Part shown: piece by piece, positions 27,601 through 35,287 of the stretch
How positions within the stretch are numbered: the stretch's first letter is position 1
Layout of the letters: each line of letters opens with the position of its first letter
Assembly: GCA_964593925.1 (NCBI GenBank)
Contig: CAZQKM010000005.1
Span: 38,733 to 102,732 of the forward strand
Reading direction: 5' to 3'
DNA: 64,000 nt
Source of the DNA: Oleidesulfovibrio sp964593925
GTDB lineage: Bacteria; Desulfobacterota; Desulfovibrionia; Desulfovibrionales; Desulfovibrionaceae
The notes under the pieces: model-generated
Told to the model about the DNA's origin: nothing
Database searches by the model: none
What the model saw: only the letters and a program-made list of their open reading frames with translations
Program-made: the position numbers and the translations under genes

Positions 27601-28188
27601 TAGGGCAAGGTTGGCCGTGACATCATACTCTTCGGTAACACCGGAATATCCTGCAAGGGATTTGTACTGTGGTTGCAGATCGTTTAGGCCACTGAACACT
27701 ACCGGCACACCGGGAAAGAGCGTATCACGAAACTGTTGCAAAAATTCAAAGGCAATATTGTCGGAAGAAATAATGAGATCGAAGCGTTTTCCACGAAATT
27801 TATCGCGGTACAGGCGAAACAGGGTTTGTACTGTGTTGTCATAGTGGAATTTTTTGGCGTCCATGTACTCGACCTGCAGCACGATATTATATGTATGCTG
27901 TTCGGCGAAAACACGTTTGACACCCTTCAGAATATCATCAGACCATCGGTAACCGTTATGGTACGAATTGAGAAACAGCACATTACGACGTGTATCTGGT
28001 TGCGCCAAAGCAAAAAGGGGGTATATAAAAAAAAGTACTGTGCACAGTAGCAGTACCAGCTTGGCCTTGGTACATATAGCGAAGAAGGGGGCAAGGCGAC
28101 AGGCTCGGAAAGAAAAGTATTGCCGAAAGGTATGGGGGGTACTGCGTACAGTGCTTACAAGCCGCTGGAAATTTGCTGGAAGATACAC
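24700..28188 (-). CDS. Hybrid sensor histidine kinase with ABC-substrate-binding-like sensor domain
   Basis: This 1162-residue membrane kinase is the partner of the downstream regulator. A signal/anchor helix lies near residues 41-62. A periplasmic ABC_sub_bind-type domain (RNVLFLNSYHNGYRWSDDIL, VPVVFSGLND) follows, then a second helix near 386-407. Three PAS segments follow (about 420-780), then a HisKA domain with His806 in GGISHDFNN, a HATPase domain (DNGPGIAPAIMDKIFDPFFTT, GTGLGLAVVHGI) and a C-terminal receiver with Asp1097 in VITDFDMPEANG. The extra receiver suggests a phosphorelay or intramolecular feedback. The ligand is unknown; lactate or pyruvate is inferred from the context. The first 40 residues before the signal helix look atypical, so a later start is possible. 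Confidence 0.92.
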   Translation of the reverse strand: MYLPANFQRLVSTVRSTPHTFRQYFSFRACRLAPFFAICTKAKLVLLLCTVLFFIYPLFALAQPDTRRNVLFLNSYHNGYRWSDDILKGVKRVFAEQHTYNIVLQVEYMDAKKFHYDNTVQTLFRLYRDKFRGKRFDLIISSDNIAFEFLQQFRDTLFPGVPVVFSGLNDLQPQYKSLAGYSGVTEEYDVTANLALAMRLHPRIQRMVVIGDTSATGVAIRSQITKALSKMPGSLAVEFWDNYTLDDMLSQVRLQGPETFFYFIPMHRDIDGQFYSAHELLEQIRAHSDAPLYSNWEFLLGHGIVGGKLLSGIRHGERAAHMALQVLQGTPIDDIPVVSDAAKVDQEYLFDYNELHRLNITQAQLPPQSRSINEPRRFYELNKQVFWTIIICMLLLAAIAVALVMNILEKRRVEQKIKDQLSFLHLLMDTIPLPVFVRDKKGTVLQCNSAFEKFFAIDRNCLARLADTPQSPMIQAITGPADSALLRTSGMDIRDTTISGPDGTPRNIILHKATHNNARGEVVGLVGVIFDYTARRKAEDSVRAAEAKYRSIFENSPLGIFRILPESGFMDLNPALAHMAGLGSTKAHTPPQYLVDLLMRHARQGSDVIDFEHTFTRHNGNALNAHVTLRVVRSSSGGITMLEGYAEDVTQRKAAEQALSESQHMLQLVLDNIPQLVSWKDASLRYLGANRSFAEFFGIGTAEKVIGLSDTDILPDTEQIVRLREEDQGVIRTGTPRYRCKWSTIAAGGKNVWLETTSIPLHDEHGQVVGLLSTTEDVTQKINLERQLLQSQKMEAIGTLAGGISHDFNNILTSIINSIELALSDLEAATPTFNDLMRALKAAQRGGQLVKKILAFSKPSVEGFTTTDITEALRDAVELIKASLPRNCSVRLTMPPRPSLVHADPTQLHQVIMNLCTNAFQALRKGGDTLEVALKQTALPEEIAQEMGVSPGNYFKITISDNGPGIAPAIMDKIFDPFFTTKGKTEGTGLGLAVVHGIITAHRGAIRVDSTPFKRTAFGIWLPMPDVYNQTLPAAREISPQGGSERILFVEDDDDQLHAVPRMLEGLGFTVRATQSPAHALTLLCEHPAIYDLVITDFDMPEANGLELAAEISNLAPSIPVIIVSGRDVATGKAEAFSNIKALVPKPYNISTLAETIRTVLG

Positions 28189-28454
28189 GGAAGTAGCCTA
28201 CGTACGGGGAACGCTTCAGTCAAGTAAGGCCATAAATGGTAACTTGCCGTAAAGCCTTGCTCTCTGTACTATGATGCTGCTTTACGGCGTGGTAGTGCTG
28301 CAATACGTTTCGAGTTGCTCGGAAAAGTATAGGTATTGAGTCGATATGGCCGTAGTTTGTGTACCGGGTGCATCTGTGCTGGTGGTACGCTTGATCTGTT
28401 ATGATTTGGCGTAATGCCCGCAGGTGGCGCTGTGGTATATGCATGGGGGAGAGA

Positions 28455-29531
28455 ATGGAAAAGGACAATAATATGCGTGAATCGGAAGCCGATGGGCGGT
28501 ATAAGGCTGCGTATGAACAGGCTCACGCTGTAATGGTGGGACGCTTTCAGCACGCGGGCCCCATGACGGATGTGCTGGCGTTGCTATTCCGTCACGGAGT
28601 AGAGCGCATGACACGCGAGATACTTCTTGGCAGAGGGCCTCAAAAGCCAATCATACTGGAAGAATCTGCCGTGCAGCCTTCCTTGTTTACCCCGTTGGAC
28701 CCGTTGGATTTTTTGCGTACGGAGATAGCACTGCCGGCTCTACCCGCACTGGTAAGCGAGCTACATAGTGTACTTGCCGATGACGAGAGCTCCGCTGCTG
28801 ACGTGGCCAATGTCATCAGCCGGGATGCCGGGCTTGCCACATTTTTGCTGCGTATGGTCAACAGCGCACTCTATAATTTTCCGTCGCGCATTGAAACCAT
28901 CTCACGCGCGGTGGCGTTGGTGGGCAGGCGGCGCCTTGTTTCTCTGGCTCTGGGTAACATGGTGTTTGACTCCATGCGCGGGGCGTCTGTTGCGCATTTG
29001 GATATGCCTTTTTTTTGGCAGCACAGTATCGCGTGCGCGGTGGTTGCCGGGCAGTTGGCAGAGTGCATGGGCGAAAGTGATCCCGAGCGGTTTTTTGTGG
29101 CGGGTTTGTTGCACGACATAGGCCGGCTTGCCGTCTTTAGTACGCTTCCAGAGCGTGCTCTTGCCATTTTAACCATGTGCTCCACATACGGCATGCCGCC
29201 GCAGGATGCAGAGTTACGCGTGCTTGGTTTTGATCATGGGACACTGGGGGGAATGCTGTTGCGCAAGTGGAACTTTCCTCTATCACTGGCCTTTGCCACG
29301 TTGCACCATCATGTACCGGAACGTAATACCCGCTATATAGAGCCTGCTGTGGTGCATATCGCAGATATGGTGGTCAAGGGGTTGGGCATTGGAGTGATCG
29401 GTATGGATGGATTGGCTCCTTTCAAGGTAGAGGCGTGGGATAAGTTGGGCCTCGCATTGGACCAGCTAGAGGTGATTATTCTTGGGCTTGAGGATCGCTT
29501 GCGTGAAGCTTCTGCCCTTTTATCAGTATAA
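28455..29531 (+). CDS. HDOD domain protein
   Basis: The 358-residue product has an HDOD domain, a non-catalytic HD-related module common in bacterial signalling proteins. Family features are IALPALPALVSELHSVLADDESSAADVANVISRDAGLATFLLRMVNSALYN (seen as a block near residues 90-140; text split here for reading), FFVAGLLHDIGRLAVF and LRVLGFDHGTLGGMLL. The chosen ATG 28455 follows GGGGGAGA; ATG 28443 and 28473 are possible alternatives. The upstream codons from 28401 look non-coding. It is divergent from the sensor kinase gene, with about 270 bases between. Target and partner are unknown. Confidence 0.9.
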   Translation: MEKDNNMRESEADGRYKAAYEQAHAVMVGRFQHAGPMTDVLALLFRHGVERMTREILLGRGPQKPIILEESAVQPSLFTPLDPLDFLRTEIALPALPALVSELHSVLADDESSAADVANVISRDAGLATFLLRMVNSALYNFPSRIETISRAVALVGRRRLVSLALGNMVFDSMRGASVAHLDMPFFWQHSIACAVVAGQLAECMGESDPERFFVAGLLHDIGRLAVFSTLPERALAILTMCSTYGMPPQDAELRVLGFDHGTLGGMLLRKWNFPLSLAFATLHHHVPERNTRYIEPAVVHIADMVVKGLGIGVIGMDGLAPFKVEAWDKLGLALDQLEVIILGLEDRLREASALLSV

Positions 29532-29649
29532 TATTTTGCAATAGCCGACGAGTCTGGCAGGCACTTTGCATAGCCAGGGAGTATTGACAGTGTTTTGTAC
29601 ATACTCTCTACGTGCTCAATAAGGAGCCGTGATGCAAAGGAGGCCGTTC

Positions 29650-29991
29650 ATGCTATTTTTGCTTGGTGGCAACGAAAAAAAGGAAAAAAAATCCGTATCC
29701 CGCGGTGTTGAGAATGTGGAAGTGGTCAAGGAATTGTTCAGTAATGGACGCTTTCCTGTGGTGACCACGGAAAATATGGAAGGCCGTGCTATCGGTAAGG
29801 TGTTGGGCCTTGTGGCCTGCCGGGGCTATGATTCAGAAGAGGCGTTTTTTGGTATGGCTGCCCGTGCGGTGAACAAAGGCGCGCAGGCCATTATTGGGTA
29901 CCAGGAAAATGTGGCCTTTCATCCCGATGGGAGCAAATTCTTCTCGTGTTACGGTACGGCAGTGCAATTCAAAAAAGGCAGGTCTGTATAG
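29650..29991 (+). CDS. YbjQ/UPF0145 family heavy-metal-binding domain protein
   Basis: This 113-residue protein belongs to the YbjQ (DUF74) family, small proteins that assemble as pentamers; their role is unclear. It shows the family pattern FPVVTTENMEGRAIGKVLGLVACRG-like segment (near residues 35-58), AARAVNKGAQAIIGYQ and the final FSCYGTAVQF. ATG 29650 is preferred because AAAGGAGG (29636-29643) precedes it at 6 bases; GTG 29629 and ATG 29632 upstream have AAGGAG at 29621 and cannot be excluded. The N-terminal lysine-rich stretch (GGNEKKEKKS) is a variable extension. It is a single gene, 118 bases after the HDOD gene on the same strand. Confidence 0.88.
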   Translation: MLFLLGGNEKKEKKSVSRGVENVEVVKELFSNGRFPVVTTENMEGRAIGKVLGLVACRGYDSEEAFFGMAARAVNKGAQAIIGYQENVAFHPDGSKFFSCYGTAVQFKKGRSV

Positions 29992-30566
29992 CAGGGTACC
30001 GGGATGGGTAGTGTCAGTTTGTTGACGATTTTGTCTGGGGAGCCTGCTTCCACCTCAATCAGTATGTTCATTCGTTGGCCTATGGTGCGCGCGGGTCGGC
30101 CCCGCGCATCGGGTGTCAGCACTAAAGAGGTGCTGTCAGCTGTAAAGAGCCTCTGGGTTTTCGGATCCTGCATGGGTGCCTTTGGGATGGATAGTGCCAT
30201 TTTTGAGAGTACGTGCTGCGTGGGTCAGATCCGTACTGGGGCATTGTGCTCAAGCATATCCGCCCCAAATGGGGAACCCTGTTGGGAACGATGGCCAACG
30301 AGGGTAAGAGTGGGTGGACTCCAATGGGGCTGCCGGGGTAATGGATTTTTTTTATCTACGCAGTATCATCGTATCTTTTCGCATATTGCCTGATCAGGAA
30401 AATCTTTCCGTCTGGCTCGTTTCATAAAAAGCAGCAGCAAGAATCCCCACGAGAAAGGCGTGTGTCGTGTGCAGGCAAGGCATCGGCCCGTTTGTATGCA
30501 TATCTGGCAAAGGGGGCAATGCCCCATCTTTGTGTCGGGTTGTCGCATGGCCAAGTCATGCTTTGG
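29992..30566. other. Gene-poor gap with a possible decayed minus-strand frame
   Basis: No supported gene lies here. A minus-strand frame (about 29949-30200) reads LFTADSTSLVLTPDARGRP and MNILIEVEAGSPDK, which looks more protein-like than chance, but it overlaps the end of the YbjQ gene. It has no recognised family and is closed upstream by a stop. A small GC hairpin, GCGCGGG/CCCGCGC at 30089-30107, has no T-run. I read the stretch as decayed sequence. Confidence 0.3.
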
Positions 30567-31025
30567 TCATGGTGCGGCAGGTACCATGGCTGTCAGGTAT
30601 GCTTCTGCCAGAATATGGCCCTCTCGTGCACGGTTAAGCAACGCGCCAGGTACGCCCGCCTTGAGTGCAAGCCGTCTGTCCAGGGCGTATAATCTGAAAT
30701 AAATACGTCGCGGCAGCTCTAGGAGCTCTGGCCCGTCATACCTTGTATAGCCGTATCCGTTTAAACCGTGTGATACACCCTTGAGAGGGGCAAAATTTTC
30801 TGCAAGGTCTTCGGGTAGGGTATGCACGTCTCCGGGTAGATTGTAGAGCGTCCACAGGTTACGGGGGCCTTGTGGGCCGTGTGGGTCGTCGCACAGCAGC
30901 ACAAAACTCATAACGTCGCGGGGGACTTGGGTCCATGCCATGTGGGGAGAGTGGCTGCCGCCAGAGCGCAAGGCGCTATGTGGCAGGGGACTGTCGGCCG
31001 TAAAAGCGCTACTTTGTAGCTTCAT
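30567..31025 (-). CDS. PEBP / YbhB-YbcL family (Raf kinase inhibitor-like) protein
   Basis: The 152-residue product belongs to the phosphatidylethanolamine-binding protein family in its bacterial YbhB form. It shows LQSSAF..DSPLP at the start, SPHMAWTQVP, the anion-site block VLLCDDPHGPQG(P)RNLWTLYNLP and RIYFRLYALDRRLAL. Compared with the usual DPDAP-G motif, the central motif is DDPHGP. Its ATG overlaps the stop of the MoeA-like gene (TAATG), so translation is likely coupled. No signal peptide is seen, so it is probably cytoplasmic. The biochemical role of bacterial PEBPs is not known; the link with molybdopterin genes is noted as a finding. Confidence 0.88.
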   Translation of the reverse strand: MKLQSSAFTADSPLPHSALRSGGSHSPHMAWTQVPRDVMSFVLLCDDPHGPQGPRNLWTLYNLPGDVHTLPEDLAENFAPLKGVSHGLNGYGYTRYDGPELLELPRRIYFRLYALDRRLALKAGVPGALLNRAREGHILAEAYLTAMVPAAP

Positions 31026-33007
31026 TAAAGGGCAGCTCCCAAGGCTATGCCAGGTTCCATATGCTGGCCGGTAAGTGTGGTCTCATAGCCTCCCAGGGCT
31101 TCGATACGCGCCAGGAATGCGGGTGATGATAATAGGCGCAGAACCGCTGTTACACGAGAGTCTTCTAATGATGTCGTTGGGATAAGCAGATCATAGCGCT
31201 CGCGGGCTAGGGGTACAAAGCCCAGCCCCAGCGCCCGTGCTGCGGCATAGATGCCCAGGCCGCAGTCTGCGTTGCCAGTGAGTACATTGGCTGCAACGGC
31301 CATGTGTGTGTATTCTTCTCGGGTATACCCTTGGAAGCTGTGGGGGGAAAGGCCGCTTTGGGCAAGGTGCCAGTCAAATAGGATGCGAGTTCCTGATCCA
31401 CGTTGTCTGTTAATGAAACAGAGGTCCTGCTGGAGAAGATCTTCCATGCCATGTATATGTCGGGGGTTACCTTTGGGTACAATGAATCCTTGATGTCGGA
31501 TTGCCAGGTTGACAAGAACGACAGGCGTATCAGGGAGATACTTTGTAATAAACGGATGATTGTAATCGCCTGTATCCGGATCAAAAAGATGGATGCCTGC
31601 CATATGGCATGAGGCATTTTTGACAGCCATGATGCCGCCCATGCTACCCACATGGCTGGAAGTCAGCCCAAAAGGGGTATCAAGCCCCATGAGTTCGTCG
31701 GCCAGAAGATCCAAGGTGTTGTCATGGCTCCCCACGCAGACCAGGGTATGCTCCAGCGAATGCTGTGGAACCATAAGCTCTGCGGTGACGTTCTGCTGGT
31801 GCTCCAACCCTTCGACATGGGCAGGGATGCGTGTAACAGCCTGTGCGCGGGACAGGGTAGTGATGCACCCAGCTCCGCGGCCTAGCGGAGTGGCGACATA
31901 CTTATGCCCCACGCGGCCGACAGAAAGCCGTAAAAATTCTTCCATTCCCAGTTTGGAGGGCGTCTTACGTGCCAGCTCCACGGTGGTACGTTGGCGCTGA
32001 GGGGGTTGTTTACGGCCAAGCCAGGCAATAAGCGGCGTAAGCAATTCTTCAAAGCAGACCACGGCACTGACAGGATACCCGGGTGCGCCTACCACCGGCT
32101 TGCCATTGCACAGCCCAAGCAGTGAGGGTTTGCCAGGCATGGCTGCTATACCATGCACCAGTACCTTGCCCAGGGATTCGATGGTGGCGCGGGTAAAGTC
32201 TTTGCTTCCTGCTGATGACCCTGCACAGATGATGACCAAGTGTGTTTTGTCAGCCAGCGCCTTGGCCACGACAGCATGTAGTGCCTGGGGGTTGTCTGGC
32301 ACAGGTGGAGTACGTTCCACAATACATCCCAAGGGGCGGGCCAACGCGGCCAGGACTTGCGAATTGCTTTCCACAACCTGGCCGGGCCCCGGCTCTGGTC
32401 GGGTGGTAAAGTCCAATACTTCGTCGCCAGTGGGGATGATACACACGCGAATAGCCTCGTATACACGCACGTCCCATATGCCGCCGGAAAGCAGAGCACC
32501 CACGTCGTAGGCGCTGAGGGTATGCCCCTGTGGAAAAAGCAGCTCTGTGGCTACAATATCTTCACCAATACGACGCACGTGCTGCCAGGGGAACGCAGGA
32601 GCCTCAAAGGCAATTTTTTCGGTATCTGCAAGATTTAGAATATGTTCCACCATAATCACCGCATCCGCGCCCCGGGGCAGAGAGTGCCCGGTGTTTATGG
32701 CAATGGCACATCCCGGTTTCAGCGATTGCGTGTCAGCAGACTGTATATGCAGAGTCGCAGGAGCATTTTCGCGCGCAGCAAAGGTATCTTCCGCCCGCAC
32801 GGCAAAACCGTCCATGGCCGCACTATGAAATGTGGGAGAGGAAAAACGCGCAAACACAGCTTCTGCTGTGACTCTGCCTGCCGCATTCTGAGAAGGGATA
32901 GCTTCTGCCTGAACCAGTGTTTCGCGGTCAAGGGCATTGCGTATGGTTTCTACGGCTTGGAGTATGGGGATCGTTTTCAGGTAGACATTGCGAGTAGAGG
33001 GAGCCAT
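31025..33007 (-). CDS. moeA: Molybdopterin molybdotransferase MoeA fused to a substrate-binding-like domain
   Basis: This 660-residue protein begins with a MoeA region (SSPTFHSAAMDGFAVRAEDTF; AINTGHSLPRGADAVIMVE) and the MPT-binding fold (IPTGDEVLDF and VIICAGSSAGSKDFTRATIESLG, split here). The catalytic role would be molybdate insertion into adenylated molybdopterin. The C-terminal ~230 residues carry a PBP-like domain: LVCVGSHDNTLDLLADEL, FINRQRGSGTRILFDW and DCGLGIYAAARALGLGFVPL. In related fusions this domain is thought to sense or bind a molybdenum compound. ATG 33007 is chosen because the track frame to 33052 overlaps pspF. It is followed by the overlapping PEBP gene. Confidence 0.92.
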   Translation of the reverse strand: MAPSTRNVYLKTIPILQAVETIRNALDRETLVQAEAIPSQNAAGRVTAEAVFARFSSPTFHSAAMDGFAVRAEDTFAARENAPATLHIQSADTQSLKPGCAIAINTGHSLPRGADAVIMVEHILNLADTEKIAFEAPAFPWQHVRRIGEDIVATELLFPQGHTLSAYDVGALLSGGIWDVRVYEAIRVCIIPTGDEVLDFTTRPEPGPGQVVESNSQVLAALARPLGCIVERTPPVPDNPQALHAVVAKALADKTHLVIICAGSSAGSKDFTRATIESLGKVLVHGIAAMPGKPSLLGLCNGKPVVGAPGYPVSAVVCFEELLTPLIAWLGRKQPPQRQRTTVELARKTPSKLGMEEFLRLSVGRVGHKYVATPLGRGAGCITTLSRAQAVTRIPAHVEGLEHQQNVTAELMVPQHSLEHTLVCVGSHDNTLDLLADELMGLDTPFGLTSSHVGSMGGIMAVKNASCHMAGIHLFDPDTGDYNHPFITKYLPDTPVVLVNLAIRHQGFIVPKGNPRHIHGMEDLLQQDLCFINRQRGSGTRILFDWHLAQSGLSPHSFQGYTREEYTHMAVAANVLTGNADCGLGIYAAARALGLGFVPLARERYDLLIPTTSLEDSRVTAVLRLLSSPAFLARIEALGGYETTLTGQHMEPGIALGAAL

Positions 33008-33038
33008 GGGGTTACTCTTTGTTAAACGTACGGCTGGA

Positions 33039-34118
33039 TTAGGGACAAACAATAGCCTCTTTATGTTTGCGATACAAGCCGCGAAACTGATGGTAGGTCA
33101 TACCAAGAAGCATTGCTGCCTCACGTTGATTGTGGCGTGTGCGTTCAAGGGCGGTGCGCAGATAGGCAGATTCCAAAGTATGTGTGGCTTGGCGTAGTGA
33201 TGTGTCAAGATCAATATGCGTCGAGCCTGGTACTCTGTCAGGGGGGGCATACTGCGGAGAGAAAGAGGGGCAGGATGCTTGAGGAAGTGTACAGCATACG
33301 CCTGTGGAGTGCTCTGCAAGCCCCTGCCTCCAAGGAGAAGCAAAAGGGTCCAGTATAATGTGTTCTATGGTATTCCCCTCAGCGCGGGATACGGAACGTT
33401 CGATACAGCTTTTGAGTTCTCGCACGTTGCCCGGCCACGTGTGCTCCATAATTTGTCGTTCGGCCTGTCGAGAGAAGCGGGGTGCTTCGGATCGTTCCAG
33501 CTCCATGGCTATGGAAACAGCAAAATGATGAGCAAGCAACATGGCATCATTGCCACGTTTTCTTAGTGGAGGTAAGGTGAGCACTTCTACAGATAACCTG
33601 TCCAGCAGGTCTGCTTTGAACAGTCCGTCCCGAACCAGCTGCACCGGGTCTGCGTTGGTAGCGGCAATAATCCGTACATCAGGGCTGATGGTTTTGGAGC
33701 CTCCTACTCGCTCAAATGCTCCGTACTCCACAACACGCAGGATTTGTCCCTGCATGCAAAGCGGCATGTTGCCCACTTCGTCCAAAAATAGCGTACCTTC
33801 GTGGGCATGTTCAAACCGGCCCAGGCGCATTTTGTTGGCACCGGTAAATGCGCCGCTTTCGTGGCCGAAAAGTTCTGGTGCCATGAGTGATTCGGGTATG
33901 GCCGCACAGTTCAATGTAACAAGAGGCTGTTGCCAGCGTGGCGAAAGATAATGCAATCGTGTTGCCGCCAGCTCCTTGCCCGTACCCCGTTCTCCTAACA
34001 GCAATACCGGCCTGTCCATCTGCGCTGTCCGGGACAGATGCTCCTGAAAGGCTAAAAAGGCATCGGAATTGCCTAAAACTTCTACATGGACTGAATGTGG
34101 TGTGTTGTATGCTGTCAT
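33039..34118 (-). CDS. pspF: PspF-like sigma-54 activator of the phage-shock operon
   Basis: This 359-residue AAA+ activator lacks a receiver domain, like PspF. It shows VLLLGERGTGKELAATRLHYLS, FGHESGAFTGANKMRLGRFEHA (residues near 60-110), DEVGNMP and WPGNVRELKSCIERSV. A C-terminal Fis-type helix-turn-helix is present (REAAMLLGMTYHQFRGLYRKH). ATG 34116-34118 matches the usual PspF start; the 21 upstream codons are AT-rich leader. It is divergent from pspA, with a sigma-54 promoter and an inverted repeat between them. Without a receiver it is probably controlled by direct binding of PspA, as in E. coli. Confidence 0.93.
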   Translation of the reverse strand: MTAYNTPHSVHVEVLGNSDAFLAFQEHLSRTAQMDRPVLLLGERGTGKELAATRLHYLSPRWQQPLVTLNCAAIPESLMAPELFGHESGAFTGANKMRLGRFEHAHEGTLFLDEVGNMPLCMQGQILRVVEYGAFERVGGSKTISPDVRIIAATNADPVQLVRDGLFKADLLDRLSVEVLTLPPLRKRGNDAMLLAHHFAVSIAMELERSEAPRFSRQAERQIMEHTWPGNVRELKSCIERSVSRAEGNTIEHIILDPFASPWRQGLAEHSTGVCCTLPQASCPSFSPQYAPPDRVPGSTHIDLDTSLRQATHTLESAYLRTALERTRHNQREAAMLLGMTYHQFRGLYRKHKEAIVCP

Positions 34119-34128
34119 GGTGTTTTTT

Positions 34129-34161
34129 ACTATTTTATAGTGTGAAATGCTATAAAATAGT
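34129..34161. promoter_or_regulatory. 12-bp perfect inverted repeat, candidate PspF operator
   Basis: ACTATTTTATAG (34129-34140) is the exact complement of CTATAAAATAGT (34150-34161), with a 9-base spacer. It starts 11 bases upstream of the pspF start codon, and its centre is near -118 from the predicted pspA start site, a typical enhancer distance. It could activate pspA and repress pspF. Confidence 0.7.
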
Positions 34162-34237
34162 TTCGTATGCCATATGCTCAAGCAGTGTTTTCATATGAAA
34201 TTTTATACATTTTAGTAAGATAGCTGGTTTTTTTGAG

Positions 34238-34252
34238 TGGCACAAAAAATGC
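34238..34252 (+). promoter_or_regulatory. Sigma-54 promoter of pspABC
   Basis: The sequence TGGCAC-AAAAA-ATGC matches the sigma-54 -24/-12 consensus with one mismatch (A for the first T of TTGC); GG and GC have the required spacing. Transcription would start near 34263, 23 bases before pspA. It agrees with the adjacent PspF-type activator. Confidence 0.82.
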
Positions 34253-34285
34253 TTTTATGTGGCATATACATACAGGAGGACGAGC

Positions 34286-34957
34286 ATGGGTATTTTTTCT
34301 CGTTTTAAAGACATTGTCAGCGCCAATATAAGCAATATGCTGGACAGAGCCGAGGATCCGGAAAAGCTTATCCGATTAATGATTCGTGAGATGGAAGAAA
34401 CGCTGGTAGAGCTTAAAGCCAATTGTGCAGGAAGTATGGCCGACGTTGCGCGTATAAGGCGCGAGCTGGAGGTTGTAGAGACAAATATGGAGCGCTGGGA
34501 ACGACGTGCAGAGCTGGCCTTGGGGCGTGGGCGTGAAGATATGGCACGCGAAGCTTTACACGAAAAGCTGGGGGAACAGGGAAAAGCAGAAATCCTACAG
34601 CGTGAGCTGGCTGGTTTTCTGGACCTTGTGGAGCGGGCGCGGGAGGATATTGAAATATTGGAAGAAAAGCTGCAAGCTGCCCGTGAAAAGCAGCGCCTGC
34701 TTGCACAGCGTCATGTTCACGCCCGTACTTCTAAGCAGGCACGGCGGGAGGCACACCGCGCAACATCATTGGACGTAATACGTCGATTTGACGAAATGGA
34801 ACAACGTGTGGAATTTATGGAAGCAGAGGCTTTGCTGGAAAAGCCGATCAATAAGCCTGACCTTGAGGCACGTTTTTCAACACTGGAAGATGCAGGCACC
34901 ATAGAGAGTGAGCTTGAGGCATTGCGTCGTAAAGTGGAGAATGATTCGCAGCCTTAA
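34286..34957 (+). CDS. pspA: Phage shock protein A
   Basis: This 223-residue PspA/IM30 protein senses inner-membrane stress, polymerises on damaged membrane and inhibits PspF when free. It starts MGIFSRFKDIVSANISNMLDRAEDPEKLIRLMIREMEETLVE (residues 1-42, shown in parts) and is dominated by long coiled-coil helices. ATG 34286 is preceded by AGGAGGA at 34274-34280. It is the first of three psp genes, with pspB following after about 80 bases. The length is typical. Confidence 0.96.
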   Translation: MGIFSRFKDIVSANISNMLDRAEDPEKLIRLMIREMEETLVELKANCAGSMADVARIRRELEVVETNMERWERRAELALGRGREDMAREALHEKLGEQGKAEILQRELAGFLDLVERAREDIEILEEKLQAAREKQRLLAQRHVHARTSKQARREAHRATSLDVIRRFDEMEQRVEFMEAEALLEKPINKPDLEARFSTLEDAGTIESELEALRRKVENDSQP

Positions 34958-35038
34958 GGGAAAGATGCACTATGTGCAACAGAAGCCCCAGGGGCCATGC
35001 ATATCTACTGAAGTAGGCACAGGAGGTTTTTGGAAGGT

Positions 35039-35275
35039 ATGGTGGAAGCGCTTGCACTTTTTATCGTGGTACCGATAATTTTAGTACTAATTGTTATTGT
35101 TGTAGTAGTAGTCTTGGTGCTGAGGAGTCTGTTTCATGGCCGGAAGCCTAGTCTTAAAACTGAATCCACAATGGACGAAGCGCGTATGGTACAGGAGCTG
35201 TATCGCGGTATGCAGCGCATGGAACAGCGAATTGAATCGTTGGAAGCGCTCTTGCGCGAACATGACCCGTCCTGA
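35039..35275 (+). CDS. pspB: Phage shock protein B
   Basis: This 78-residue protein has one long N-terminal membrane helix (ALFIVVPIILVLIVIVVVVV), a short basic stretch and a coiled-coil tail (RMVQELYRGMQRMEQRIESLEALL). That is the layout of PspB, which transmits stress signals to PspA with PspC. ATG 35039 and TTG 35030 are both possible; AGGAGG lies at 35021-35026. It sits between pspA and pspC. Confidence 0.88.
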   Translation: MVEALALFIVVPIILVLIVIVVVVVLVLRSLFHGRKPSLKTESTMDEARMVQELYRGMQRMEQRIESLEALLREHDPS

Positions 35276-35287
35276 GTGTAGGGAGGG

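Noticed and set aside
30089..30107. GCGCGGG/CCCGCGC hairpin as a terminator of the YbjQ gene
   Set aside because: It has no T-run on either strand and is about 100 bases away from the gene.
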